A DNA stretch of 64,000 nt, taken from positions 124,001 through 188,000 of the forward strand of contig JAVBKU010000004.1 in assembly GCA_031553875.1 (NCBI GenBank). The letters run 5' to 3'. The stretch is from JAVBKU01 sp031553875. Lineage in GTDB: Bacteria; Bacteroidota; Bacteroidia; Bacteroidales; Rikenellaceae. Of the stretch, positions 47,979-56,142 are shown one piece after another. Under the pieces are notes generated by a model, which had not been told where the DNA came from, made no database searches, and saw nothing but the letters and a program-made list of their open reading frames with translations. How positions within the stretch are numbered: the stretch's first letter is position 1; the number at the start of each line of letters is the position of its first letter. A program made the translations under genes and the position numbers.

Positions 47979-48662
47979 TTACTTCTTGGCAGGAGCTGCG
48001 GGGATAACGTCCACAACTTCAACTTCGAATACCAGAGCCTGGTTCGGGCCGATCATCTGGCCGGCACCCTGGGGGCCGTAGCCGAGTTCCGAGGGAACCC
48101 ACAGCTTGATCTTGCCACCCTTACCTACGAGCTTCATACCTTCGCTCCAGCCTGCGATAACGCGGTTGAGTGCGAATTCGGCAGTGTCGCCACGGTCGTA
48201 AGAAGAGTCGAATACCTTACCGTCCTTCAGTGAGCCTGAGTACATTACACGTACGGTATCTTCGTCAGAAGAAGCCTTAGCGCTTTCGTCACCCGGAGTG
48301 ATGATCTCGTAGAGGAGGCCTGATTCGGTCTTCTGAATGTTCTTGTTGTCCTTTTCTACCTTTGCGAGGAACGCATCGGCGGCGGCCTTTTCCTTAGCGG
48401 GCTTGCGCACCATGAAATATTCGCGCAGGAAGTTGTAAGCCTGCTCCTGTTCCATCTTCTGCTTGCCGGCGATAACGTCCTTTATGGCAGATGAGATAAC
48501 GTTTACGTTGATAGTGCTGTCGAGGTTCTTCAGGTAGTTACCCAGGTCGAGACCCACGGCGTAAGCAAGTGAATCCTGCTCGTTCTTCAGGCCTGAAGCG
48601 CCGCCTTTACATGAAGTGAACGCGATGGCGAGTACTCCAAGTACAATAATACATTTTTTCAT
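47979..48662 (-). CDS. FKBP-type peptidyl-prolyl isomerase, lipoprotein
   Basis: 227 aa from the ATG at 48662, where a lipoprotein signal begins (MKKCIIVLGVLAIAFTSC, Cys about residue 18). The N-terminal dimerisation domain is the FKBP_N type (NEQDSLAYAVGLDLGNYLKNLD and the following helix). The C-terminal FKBP domain has VRVMYSGSLKDGKVFDSSYDRG, WSEGMKLVGKGGKIKLWVPSELGYGPQGAG and FEVEVVDV. It resembles FkpA/Mip-type envelope chaperones. It is expected in the periplasm. An upstream in-frame extension to 48719 has no signal peptide and is rejected. Confidence 0.9.
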   Translation of the reverse strand: MKKCIIVLGVLAIAFTSCKGGASGLKNEQDSLAYAVGLDLGNYLKNLDSTINVNVISSAIKDVIAGKQKMEQEQAYNFLREYFMVRKPAKEKAAADAFLAKVEKDNKNIQKTESGLLYEIITPGDESAKASSDEDTVRVMYSGSLKDGKVFDSSYDRGDTAEFALNRVIAGWSEGMKLVGKGGKIKLWVPSELGYGPQGAGQMIGPNQALVFEVEVVDVIPAAPAKK

Positions 48663-48874
48663 TAGGAATGAGATTTTATTAAGATTTGACAAATTTTCCT
48701 GTTCCGCCATGCAAGCCACGGACTAATTCCGCGTTCTTCAAGGCACTCGCAAACATACGCATTTTAATCGAAACAAAAACTAATATTCGCAATTTTTCGC
48801 CCCAGTGATGATTTTTTTGCCTTACATCGTTAGTGTCCGGACTAAACGGCGGCATACTTTCCCTTAACCGCGTT

Positions 48875-49894
48875 TTATTTGAGCGCCAGGTTACATAGTT
48901 TGTATAGCATGCGCGCGCCCACGTTGGCATCCCACTCGTCATCGCCGGGCGACACCTCCGTGAGGTCGAAACCCACTATGCGTCGGCCAGAAGCCACCAC
49001 CTGCGAGAGCAGGTACACGGCCTGGTTGAAAGACAACCCGCCGGGTACAGGAGTGCCGGTGCCGGGGCAATTGTCAGGCGAGAGGCCGTCGATATCGAAG
49101 CTTACGTATACCTTTTCGGGAAGATTGGCCACGATCTGCCCGCACACACCGTTCCAACTTTCACTGCTGAAAAGCCTGTCGTTTATGGCGTAGTCGTCGA
49201 ACTGTACTATCCTGTTGTCCGATGCGGCCAGCTCCACCTCGTCGTCACACATGTCCCTCAGGCCCACCTGTACGAGCTTGGATATACCCTCTATGTCGTG
49301 CATGCAGTTGTACATTATCGAGGCGTGGGAGTGCTCGAAGCCCTCGTACTTTTCGCGCAGGTCGGCGTGGGCGTCGATGTGGAGTATGCCTATGTGTTTT
49401 TCGCGTTCGGCCACGGCGCGGATCAATCCGTAGGGGGTGCTGTGGTCGCCGCCCACAAGGCCCACGGTCTTGCCCTTGTCGAGCCATTCCTTGGCGGTGG
49501 CGTATGTCTTTTCGTTGAACTCCTTGGAGGCGGTGTTGATGCGTTGCAGCTTACGCTGTACGTAGTCATCCTCCTCCTTGCCGCCCGAAGCGAGGTGAGC
49601 TATCACCTTTTTGGCATCCTCGCGCAGCTTGTCGTTGTGGAGCGAGTAGGCCTCGTCGAAGTCGACCGTACCTATGCCTTTCTGCCACCCGCCGGGGTTG
49701 AGCTTGTCGTATAGGTCTACCTGCAATGAAGCTGCGATTATAGCCAACGGAGCCATCGACGCGCCTCCACCGTAGGATGTGGTCACGTCCCAGCAGGCCG
49801 ACATAAGTACGAGCTGCGACTCTTCGGGGGTGAACGGCATACCGAAATAGTTACCGTTGTCTATACCGATGCTATTGGGGTTGAAAAGATCCAT
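48875..49894 (-). CDS. Ureohydrolase (arginase/agmatinase/formiminoglutamase family)
   Basis: 339 aa from ATG 49894 (MDLFNPNSIGIDNGNYFGMPF). It hydrolyses a guanidino or formimino substrate at a dinuclear manganese centre. The metal ligands are visible: VGGDHSTPYG (His), HIDAHADLREKY (D-x-H-x-D) and SFDIDGLSPDNCPGTGTPVPGG (D-x-D). The family also contains agmatinase, arginase and formimidoylglutamase, and I cannot tell which this is. In Bacteroidota such enzymes are often annotated agmatinase. The exact start is set by the promoter (TATCTTTG at 49925-49918). The upstream ATG at 49957 lies before it and is rejected. Monocistronic; diverges from pdxB. Confidence 0.87.
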   Translation of the reverse strand: MDLFNPNSIGIDNGNYFGMPFTPEESQLVLMSACWDVTTSYGGGASMAPLAIIAASLQVDLYDKLNPGGWQKGIGTVDFDEAYSLHNDKLREDAKKVIAHLASGGKEEDDYVQRKLQRINTASKEFNEKTYATAKEWLDKGKTVGLVGGDHSTPYGLIRAVAEREKHIGILHIDAHADLREKYEGFEHSHASIMYNCMHDIEGISKLVQVGLRDMCDDEVELAASDNRIVQFDDYAINDRLFSSESWNGVCGQIVANLPEKVYVSFDIDGLSPDNCPGTGTPVPGGLSFNQAVYLLSQVVASGRRIVGFDLTEVSPGDDEWDANVGARMLYKLCNLALK

Positions 49895-49917
49895 AACTGC
49901 TGTTTTTAATAATGCTA

Positions 49918-49948
49918 CAAAGATAATTTTTTTGATCGGATTTCCGAA
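49918..49948 (-). promoter_or_regulatory. Ureohydrolase promoter (TTCG-N19-TATCTTTG, minus strand)
   Basis: CAAAGATA at 49918-49925 and CGAA at 49945-49948 on the plus strand give TATCTTTG with a one-mismatch -33 at 19 bp. Start near 49911, leader about 17 nt. Confidence 0.65.
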
Positions 49949-50013
49949 GAATGGCATACTATGTATTATATATAGGATACGTGAGGCGCATTTTTTTATT
50001 TCCCGGCGTGTGC

Positions 50014-50021
50014 TACCTTTG
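50014..50021 (+). promoter_or_regulatory. pdxB -7 element (TACCTTTG)
   Basis: Matches TAnnTTTG. A T-rich tract lies at the -33 distance (49990-49994). Start near 50028, about 19 nt before the preferred pdxB ATG. Confidence 0.55.
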
Positions 50022-50046
50022 TATTTCCGCTTACCGGCGACAGATT

Positions 50047-51072
50047 ATGAAGATAGTGATAGACAGCGCCATACCTTTCGTGCGCGGGGTGTTCGAGCCC
50101 TTTGCGAGGGTGGATTATGTGCCGGGCGTGGAGATCGACCGCGACAGGGTGTGCGATGCCGATGCCCTGATAGTGCGTACGCGTACCATGTGTAACGAGC
50201 GCCTCCTTGGCGGGAGCCGCGTTAAGATGATAGCCACCGCCACCATAGGATTTGACCATATAGACACGGGGTACTGCGCTTCTCGGGGCATACGCGTGGC
50301 CACTGCCGCTGGGTGCAATGCGAGAGGGGTGCTGCAATATATTTCGACCGTGCTGGTGTGGCTGTCGCGCCGCTATGGTTTCGCGCCGCAGGAGAAGACG
50401 GTGGGTGTCGTGGGCGTGGGTAACGTGGGGAGCCTTGTGGCCGACTACGCGTCGGGTTTCGGATTTAAAGTGTTGTGTTGCGATCCGCCGAGGAAGAGGG
50501 CGGAGGGGCTTGCCGATTTCGTTAGCCTCGAAGAACTGGCCTCCCGGGCCGATATAATCACATTTCATACGCCGCTTATAGCCGATGGTGAGGATAAAAC
50601 GCTCGATATGGTCGATGCCGCACTGTTGTCGTCTATGTGCCCCGGATCGTTCGTAATAAACTCTTCGAGGGGCGAAGTGGTGGATGAGCGCGCGCTGTTA
50701 GAGGTCGTACAAAGAGGCGGGCTTGGGGGCTGTGTGATAGATACATGGCGACACGAGCCGCATATTAATCCCCATCTGTTGTACGAAACCCTGCTCTCTA
50801 CGCCGCACGTGGCCGGTTATTCCGTACAAGGCAAGGCTATGGCCAGCGCCATGTCGGTGAGGGCTGTTGCCGGGGAATTCGGCCTGCCGCTTATGGAGTG
50901 GTATCCCGAAGGAGTTAAAAGGCCCGTGCCCGAAAAGATATCATGGGAGAAACTTTACCCCGAAGCTTTGCAGCTATTCGATATCGCGGCCCTGTCGTCG
51001 GAACTCAAGTCGTCGCCGCAACGCTTTGAGGATATGCGCAATAACTACGACTACAGGGAGGAATACTTTTAA
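50047..51072 (+). CDS. pdxB: Erythronate-4-phosphate dehydrogenase
   Basis: 341 aa from ATG 50047 (MKIVIDSAIPFVRGVFEPFARV). It is the NAD-dependent second step of the DXP-dependent pyridoxal 5'-phosphate pathway. The D-2-hydroxyacid dehydrogenase core has VGVVGVGNVGSLVADYASGFG (G-x-G-x-x-G), the catalytic Arg region INSSRGEVVDERALLE, and the Glu-His pair DTWRHEPHINPHL. The C-terminal PdxB dimerisation domain follows (from about 260). The ATG at 49951 is upstream of the predicted transcription start and is rejected. Its divergent neighbour is the ureohydrolase. Downstream pyrD has its own promoter. Confidence 0.9.
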   Translation: MKIVIDSAIPFVRGVFEPFARVDYVPGVEIDRDRVCDADALIVRTRTMCNERLLGGSRVKMIATATIGFDHIDTGYCASRGIRVATAAGCNARGVLQYISTVLVWLSRRYGFAPQEKTVGVVGVGNVGSLVADYASGFGFKVLCCDPPRKRAEGLADFVSLEELASRADIITFHTPLIADGEDKTLDMVDAALLSSMCPGSFVINSSRGEVVDERALLEVVQRGGLGGCVIDTWRHEPHINPHLLYETLLSTPHVAGYSVQGKAMASAMSVRAVAGEFGLPLMEWYPEGVKRPVPEKISWEKLYPEALQLFDIAALSSELKSSPQRFEDMRNNYDYREEYF

Positions 51073-51099
51073 GCCGGCCACGCGATGCGGTTGAAGTTC

Positions 51100-51131
51100 T
51101 TTGCTTTGACCGAAAATTAGTGATACATTTG
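51100..51131 (+). promoter_or_regulatory. pyrD promoter (TTTG-N20-TACATTTG)
   Basis: TTTG at 51100-51103 and TACATTTG at 51124-51131 are 20 bp apart, a full consensus match. Start near 51138, leader about 53 nt. Confidence 0.8.
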
Positions 51132-51190
51132 CACCAATTTTGCCATAACGCCCGTTATTATTAGGGCTGAAGCGATAAAAACACACAGAT

Positions 51191-52276
51191 ATGTACAAGC
51201 ATATAATAAGACCCATATTCTTTCGCATTTCGCCGGAAGCGGCACACGGGGTGATAGTGGTGTTGATGCGCCTGATGCATTACATCCCGGGTCTAAGATG
51301 GCTGGTGAGCCAGTTCTTCGTGGTGCATAATCCACGCCTTGAGCGCGAGGTGTTTGGGCTCAAGTTCTCTTCGCCCGTAGGTATGGCGGCTGGTTTCGAT
51401 AAGAACGGCGAGGTGTACAAGGAGCTTGGCGCTTTCGGTTTCGGATTCGTGGAAGTGGGTACCGTTACGCCGAAGGCGCAGGGGGGCAATCCCAAGCCGC
51501 GCCTGTTCCGTCTCCCCGTCGACGGCGCGCTTATCAACCGTATGGGCTTCAATAACCATGGCATCGATGCCGCGGTACACAAGCTGCGCCACCACAAGGG
51601 CAAAACGATAGTAGGCGGCAATCTGGGCAAGAATACCATGACCCCCAATGAACAGTCGGCAGCCGACTATCTACGCTCATTCAGAAGCCTTTATGAGTAT
51701 GTAGATTACTTCGTGATTAATATAAGCTGCCCTAACGTCAAGAACCTTACATCTTTACAGAATAAGGACAGCGTCAAGGATATACTCTCGGGCCTGTTGG
51801 ATTTCCGCCGTGGGCAGAACCACTACCGTCCCATACTCCTTAAGATTTCGCCCGACCTCGACAACGAACAGATCGACGATATCATAGAGGTGATGATCGA
51901 GTGCGGACTCGACGGTGTGGTGGCGACCAATACTACCACCAGCCGCGACGGGCTTAAGTCATCGTCGCTCGAGGTGAGTGCGGCAGGCAGCGGCGGCCTC
52001 AGCGGCGCTCCTCTGACCAAACGTTCGCTCGAGGTGGTGCGCTACATCCATGAGAAGACCAAGGGATGTTTCCCGATAATCGGCGTGGGCGGCATCATGA
52101 CCGAGGATGACGCCATCAATATGCTCAAAGCCGGAGCTTCGCTCGTACAGGTGTACACAGGATTCATATATCAAGGTCCCAGTTTCGTGCGCCGTATTTG
52201 CAAGCGTATCCTCGCTGAAAAGAACCTCGAGGCTCCATCATGCCGCATAGACGGTGAGCCGGAGGCCGAAGCGTAG
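51191..52276 (+). CDS. pyrD: Dihydroorotate dehydrogenase, quinone type (class 2)
   Basis: Oxidises dihydroorotate to orotate in pyrimidine synthesis and passes electrons to the quinone pool, 361 aa. The N-terminal amphipathic helix region (HIIRPIFFRISPEAAHGVIVVLMRL) is the class 2 membrane-association domain. SSPVGMAAGFDKNGEV, KPRLFRLPVDGALINRMGFNNHG, NISCPNVKNL with the catalytic Ser and FMN contacts, and GVGGIMTEDDAINMLKAGASLVQVYTG are typical. It sits on the inner face of the cytoplasmic membrane. Own promoter and own terminator, so monocistronic. Confidence 0.95.
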   Translation: MYKHIIRPIFFRISPEAAHGVIVVLMRLMHYIPGLRWLVSQFFVVHNPRLEREVFGLKFSSPVGMAAGFDKNGEVYKELGAFGFGFVEVGTVTPKAQGGNPKPRLFRLPVDGALINRMGFNNHGIDAAVHKLRHHKGKTIVGGNLGKNTMTPNEQSAADYLRSFRSLYEYVDYFVINISCPNVKNLTSLQNKDSVKDILSGLLDFRRGQNHYRPILLKISPDLDNEQIDDIIEVMIECGLDGVVATNTTTSRDGLKSSSLEVSAAGSGGLSGAPLTKRSLEVVRYIHEKTKGCFPIIGVGGIMTEDDAINMLKAGASLVQVYTGFIYQGPSFVRRICKRILAEKNLEAPSCRIDGEPEAEA

Positions 52277-52284
52277 TTTATTAT

Positions 52285-52310
52285 AAAAGAGTGCCTCGCG
52301 GCACTTTTTT
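52285..52310 (+). terminator. pyrD terminator
   Basis: GTGCC-TCGC-GGCAC hairpin with A/T-rich flanking pairs and a T6 tract, 9 bp after the stop. Confidence 0.8.
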
Positions 52311-52315
52311 GTTTA

Positions 52316-52323
52316 TATATTTG
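52316..52323 (+). promoter_or_regulatory. cinA -7 element (TATATTTG)
   Basis: Full match to TAnnTTTG right after the pyrD terminator. Start near 52330, about 31 nt before the ATG. The -33 position falls in the terminator stem and does not match. Confidence 0.5.
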
Positions 52324-52360
52324 CAAAGCCTTAGCATTTGGCGGTTGATATTTTAACGAT

Positions 52361-53635
52361 ATGATTACCGATATAATAACCATAGGCGACGAGATACTTA
52401 TCGGGCAGATCGTCGATACCAATTCCCCCTGGTTGGCCCAGAGGCTCAATCTGATCGGCGGCCACGTGGCCCGCATAACTTCCGTGTCGGACGACGCGCA
52501 GGAGATAGAGCGGGCCGTGAACGAGTCGCTCGGCAGGGCTGAGTGCGTGATCATAACCGGCGGCCTAGGCCCCACCAACGACGATATCACTAAGAAGACC
52601 CTCGCCTCAATGTTCGGCATGAGCCTGCGCCGCCACGAAGAGAGTTACAAGGCCATAGGTGCGATGCTCTCCGCCCGCGGGATAGAGTTCAACGAACTCA
52701 ACCAGGGCCAGGCCGATCTGCCCGACGGATGTAAGGCGATACCCAACCCCAACGGTACGGCCCCAGGGATGTGGTTTGAGCGTGGGGGTAGAGTAGTGGT
52801 GTCGATGCCTGGCGTGCCTTTCGAGATGAAGGCGATGACCGACGCCACGGTGATCCCCATGCTCAAGGCCTACTTCGTGCCCCGTTCCATAGTTCACCGT
52901 ACGGCCACTACTTTCGGCCTCTCGGAGTCGGAGCTGGCCCGTACGATAGCGGGCTGGGAGGCGGAACTACCGCCGTATATCAAGCTGGCCTACCTTCCAA
53001 ATCCCAATAATATGCGCCTGCGCCTGTCGTCTTACGACGTTGCCGACCACGACAAGGCCTTGGCTGAAATAAACGACCGATTCGACGCCCTGCGTAAGAT
53101 AATCCCCGATTATTTCGTGGGCCTTGACGACGACAGCCTGGCTGCCGCGATCGCCCGCCTGCTGAAGGAGCGTGGAGCGACCCTCTCTGTGGCCGAATCG
53201 TGTACGGGCGGGGCTTTGGCCTCGCGTTTTACGGAGCTGCCCGGAGCATCGGAATATCTGTTAGGCGGGGTGGTGTCGTACAGTAATAGCATAAAAGTAA
53301 AAGTCTTGGGTGTGTCGGAGCAGACGCTTGCACAGTACGGAGCCGTTAGCGGCGAGGTGGCCTCTCAGATGGCCCGCGGAGTGAGGATGCTCACAGGCTC
53401 TACCTACGCAATATCCACCACCGGAGTGGCCGGCCCCGACGGTGGCACTCCCGAAAAACCCGTGGGCACGGTGTGGATGGCAATAGATACCCCCGAGGGT
53501 ACATTTACAAAAAAGATGGTTTTCGGCGCCCTGCGCAGCCAGAATATACAGCGCGCGGTGTCCAACGCTATCAACATGCTCCGTCTTCACCTTACGGGAG
53601 CTTCGGGAACTCATACCAGCCAGGGCATACTCTAA
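52361..53635 (+). CDS. CinA-like competence/damage-inducible protein
   Basis: 424 aa. The N-terminal MoaB/MogA-like (MoCF) domain runs MITDIITIGDEILIGQIVDTN, IITGGLGPTNDDITKKTLA and NPNGTAPGMWFERGG, with ADP-ribose or NMN pyrophosphatase-type activity known in the family. The C-terminal CinA domain (about 255-end) has the nicotinamide-nucleotide amidohydrolase signature SVAESCTGGALASRFTELPGAS and STTGVAGPDGGTPEKPVGTVW. It salvages NAD metabolites. The last residues (GTHTSQGIL) are probably disordered. Confidence 0.9.
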   Translation: MITDIITIGDEILIGQIVDTNSPWLAQRLNLIGGHVARITSVSDDAQEIERAVNESLGRAECVIITGGLGPTNDDITKKTLASMFGMSLRRHEESYKAIGAMLSARGIEFNELNQGQADLPDGCKAIPNPNGTAPGMWFERGGRVVVSMPGVPFEMKAMTDATVIPMLKAYFVPRSIVHRTATTFGLSESELARTIAGWEAELPPYIKLAYLPNPNNMRLRLSSYDVADHDKALAEINDRFDALRKIIPDYFVGLDDDSLAAAIARLLKERGATLSVAESCTGGALASRFTELPGASEYLLGGVVSYSNSIKVKVLGVSEQTLAQYGAVSGEVASQMARGVRMLTGSTYAISTTGVAGPDGGTPEKPVGTVWMAIDTPEGTFTKKMVFGALRSQNIQRAVSNAINMLRLHLTGASGTHTSQGIL

Positions 53636-53746
53636 TTCAAGCTTGCTGTGCAAGCTCAGCCCGTAACCACCCCAGGCGAAGGGCTGACAACGCCTTACGG
53701 CTTATTTCGCCCCATCGCTGGCTACGGACTGTAAAGTCCAATAGCG
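53636..53746. other. Intergenic block with stacked inverted repeats (cinA-rimO)
   Basis: It contains AGCTTG/CAAGCT (about 53641-53657), CAGCCC/GGGCTG (about 53658-53686), and a neat stem-loop GCTA-c-GGACT-GTAA-AGTCC-aa-TAGC (about 53720-53745) whose GTAA loop is of the GNRA type. No ORF. The block ends against the rimO -7 element. Confidence 0.4.
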
Positions 53747-53754
53747 TAATTTTG
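53747..53754 (+). promoter_or_regulatory. rimO -7 element (TAATTTTG)
   Basis: Full match to TAnnTTTG. Start near 53761, about 19 nt before the ATG. No TTTG at -33. Confidence 0.5.
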
Positions 53755-53779
53755 AACTCCACGTTGTTTTAGAATCTGT

Positions 53780-55081
53780 ATGAAAAAACGCAAAATAAAC
53801 GTAGTAACGCTCGGCTGTTCCAAGAATGTGGTCGACTCCGAGTACCTTATGGGGCAGCTGAAGCACGGAGGGTTCGATGTGGTATTCGACTCCAACGACA
53901 CCTCTGCGCGTACCGTGGTGGTTAACACCTGCGGTTTTATAGGCGATGCCAAGGAGGAGTCGGTGAACACCATCCTCGGCTTCGCGGCGGCACGTGAGGC
54001 GGGAGATATCGACCACCTGTTCGTGATGGGATGCCTGAGTGAACGGTATAAGGATGAATTAAGGGAAGAACTGCCCGAAGTGGATGAATTTTTCGGGGTC
54101 AATGACCTTGCGGAAATAGTCCGCACAGTTGGAGGCCGCTACCGTGACGATCTGGTGGGTGAACGCCTCCTCACCACGCCTCGTCACTATGCTTACCTGA
54201 AAATATCGGAGGGATGTAACTGGGGTTGTGGCTATTGCGCCATACCGCTAATACGAGGCCGTCATGTTTCGGTGCCGATGGATGACCTTGTCGCCGAGGC
54301 CCGCAAACTGGCCGCCAAGGGAGTGAAAGAGCTGATGGTTATAGCGCAGGACACGACCTACTACGGCATGGACCTCTACGGCGAACGTAAATTGGGCGAG
54401 CTTCTGCACCGCCTTTGTGCAGTGGAGGGCATAGAGTGGATAAGGCTCCACTACGCCTATCCGGCCCATTTCCCACAGGATGTGATAGAAGTGATGAGGG
54501 ACGAACCCAAGATATGCAAGTACCTCGACATCCCCTTCCAGCACATCTCCGACAGCCAGCTAAAGGGTATGAGGAGGGGGATCGACAAGGCCCAGACCTA
54601 TGAATTTATCGCCGGCCTGCGCGAGGCTATCCCTGATATCGCCCTACGCACGACGCTACTTACTGGATATTGTGGCGAGAGCGAACAAGATTTCGAGGAG
54701 TTGTTACGTTTTATAAGTGACATACGCTTCGATCGCCTCGGTGTTTTCCCCTATAGCGAGGAGGAGGGTACTTTTGCCGCCGAAAAAATGAAGGACGACG
54801 TGCCGCAGGAGGAGAAAGAACGCAGAGTGGAGCGGATCATGGAGCTGCAAAGCGCTATCTCGCGCGAGAACAACATCCGTAGGATAGGCGCAGTGCAGAA
54901 GGTGATAGTCGACGGTGTCGAGGGAGAGTATTATGTAGGCCGTACGCAGTACGACTCGCCGGAAGTCGACCAGGAAGTCTTGTTCACATCCGAGCGCGAA
55001 CTCTCGCCGGGGGATTTTGTACGGGTGGAGATAACCAGCGGCGACGATTACGACCTGTACGGCGAAGAGAGGGGCGAATAA
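53780..55081 (+). CDS. rimO: Ribosomal protein S12 methylthiotransferase RimO
   Basis: Radical SAM enzyme that adds a methylthio group to Asp88 of S12, 433 aa. The N-terminal UPF0004 domain has INVVTLGCSKNVVDSEYL and VVNTCGFIGDAKEES. The radical SAM cluster is SEGCNWGCGYCAIPLIRGRH (C-x3-C-x2-C). A middle SAM-binding barrel follows (RLHYAYPAHFP, KYLDIPFQHISD, LRTTLLTGYCGESEQDF). A C-terminal TRAM domain is visible (QKVIVDGVEGEYYVGRTQYDSPEVD). RimO rather than MiaB is indicated by NVVTLGCSKN and the ERY spacing after the first domain. Separate promoter. Confidence 0.93.
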   Translation: MKKRKINVVTLGCSKNVVDSEYLMGQLKHGGFDVVFDSNDTSARTVVVNTCGFIGDAKEESVNTILGFAAAREAGDIDHLFVMGCLSERYKDELREELPEVDEFFGVNDLAEIVRTVGGRYRDDLVGERLLTTPRHYAYLKISEGCNWGCGYCAIPLIRGRHVSVPMDDLVAEARKLAAKGVKELMVIAQDTTYYGMDLYGERKLGELLHRLCAVEGIEWIRLHYAYPAHFPQDVIEVMRDEPKICKYLDIPFQHISDSQLKGMRRGIDKAQTYEFIAGLREAIPDIALRTTLLTGYCGESEQDFEELLRFISDIRFDRLGVFPYSEEEGTFAAEKMKDDVPQEEKERRVERIMELQSAISRENNIRRIGAVQKVIVDGVEGEYYVGRTQYDSPEVDQEVLFTSERELSPGDFVRVEITSGDDYDLYGEERGE

Positions 55082-55091
55082 TCGCTGAAAT

Positions 55092-55123
55092 TTTGGAAAA
55101 TACAGACACTTTAGCTACCTTTG
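55092..55123 (+). promoter_or_regulatory. Coiled-coil-zapA promoter (TTTG-N20-TACCTTTG)
   Basis: TTTG at 55092-55095 and TACCTTTG at 55116-55123 are 20 bp apart, a perfect match. Start near 55130. It excludes an earlier in-frame TTG at 55121 as start. Confidence 0.8.
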
Positions 55124-55153
55124 AGAGGTAGAAACGAATACACGTCAAGCAAC

Positions 55154-55441
55154 ATGAGCGAAACGGTTTCCGCCAACGGTGTAAAGGAAAAGGTCGAGCG
55201 TGTCATATCTGACAACCAGCGCCTTCGCAGCGAGCTTTCCAGGCTCGAGAAGGAACGCGACAGATTGGCGAGTAAAGCCTCCGAGGCTGAAAGCAAGGTG
55301 GCCGAGATCCAGAGGCGTTTGGATGTGATGGAGATGAGCGGGGCGTTGGCCTCCTCGGGCGGCGACAACAAAAAAGCTCAGTTGCGTATCAACAGGTTAC
55401 TGCGGGAGATTGATAAGTGTATGGCGTTAATGAACAGGTAG
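55154..55441 (+). CDS. Short coiled-coil protein upstream of zapA (ZapB-like, unproven)
   Basis: 95 aa from ATG 55154 (MSETVSANGVKEKVERVISDNQ). Residues 8-62 are one long heptad-rich coiled coil (RLRSELSRLEKERDRLASKA, then KVAEIQRRLDV). The end has a basic patch and a short amphipathic tail (RINRLLREIDKCMALMNR). No enzyme motif. It is 22 bp upstream of zapA and shares its promoter. In Proteobacteria the ZapA partner ZapB is a small coiled coil, so a similar bridging role at the division ring is a reasonable guess, but homology is not shown. Confidence 0.78.
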   Translation: MSETVSANGVKEKVERVISDNQRLRSELSRLEKERDRLASKASEAESKVAEIQRRLDVMEMSGALASSGGDNKKAQLRINRLLREIDKCMALMNR

Positions 55442-55463
55442 TGTAATAAGGGTTTTAGGAAGT

Positions 55464-55757
55464 ATGCCTGATAAAAGAGTGATAACGATCCGCTTGGGCG
55501 GCAAGGAGTTCAGAATGAGCATCATCGCCCAGGACGAGGAGAAATATCGCAGGGCCGCAAGCGACATCAACACCCTTATAGATACCTATAGAAACACCTT
55601 CAGGGCCGAGCCGGATGACTATCTGGCGATGGCAGCCCTGCAAACGGCAGTGCTGAAGGTCGAAATGGAAATGAGCCGCGATGTGTCGAGCGAAAAGGAG
55701 ACACTATCGGCGATTGACGAAAGGCTGGGGGACTACCTCGATAGTATCAAGAAGTAA
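55464..55757 (+). CDS. zapA: Cell division protein ZapA
   Basis: Small FtsZ-ring-associated protein, 97 aa. The N-terminal beta-rich domain (RVITIRLGGKEFRMSIIAQDEEKYRRAASDINTLID) with the family GKEF/Y pattern leads into an amphipathic C-terminal coil (LAMAALQTAVLKVEMEM to the end) that forms the dimer and tetramer. It cross-links FtsZ filaments. Co-transcribed with the preceding coiled-coil gene. Confidence 0.88.
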   Translation: MPDKRVITIRLGGKEFRMSIIAQDEEKYRRAASDINTLIDTYRNTFRAEPDDYLAMAALQTAVLKVEMEMSRDVSSEKETLSAIDERLGDYLDSIKK

Positions 55758-55794
55758 CATAAGACGTTCTTTTGCGGATTGGATGTATCGTTGC

Positions 55795-56090
55795 GATGCC
55801 GGGCTTTTAGAGGCCACGGCAGCGCAGTAGATATTTCGCCGCGCGACATATCAAAGAGAAGGAATATAGCCCGCATAGGTTCCTCTCAAGCTTTGCGAAA
55901 CTCAACACTTTAAAAATTGGGGTGTACTCGCTTATTCAAAAACAGGCCTTAACCTCCCTCCGGGGGTTCATCCGCGTGATGACATTGGACGTTTGCGATT
56001 AATGGCGGAAGCCTCATACATGACTGGATCGGAGATTCGTCAAACTAAGAGAGAGGAACTTTGTGCGGGCATTTTTGTATACCGCCGGGA
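55795..56090 (+). ncRNA. Putative structured RNA between zapA and rny (6S RNA candidate)
   Basis: About 385 bp without a credible ORF between zapA and rny. A near-consensus -7 (TATCGTTG, 55786-55793) would start an RNA near 55800. It opens with a stem GCCGGGC/GCC-a-CGGC (about 55798-55821) and includes a later hairpin AACCTC/GGGGGTT (about 55950-55970). A T5 tract is at about 56081-56085. Position next to zapA is the recurring context of ssrS (6S RNA) in many bacteria, which suggests 6S RNA, but I could not fold a convincing long open-complex mimic by eye. Boundaries are approximate. Confidence 0.4.
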
Positions 56091-56142
56091 GATATTTCCG
56101 ACGGCTAAATTAATTTTTTTGTTTAACCCTAATTAATAACTA

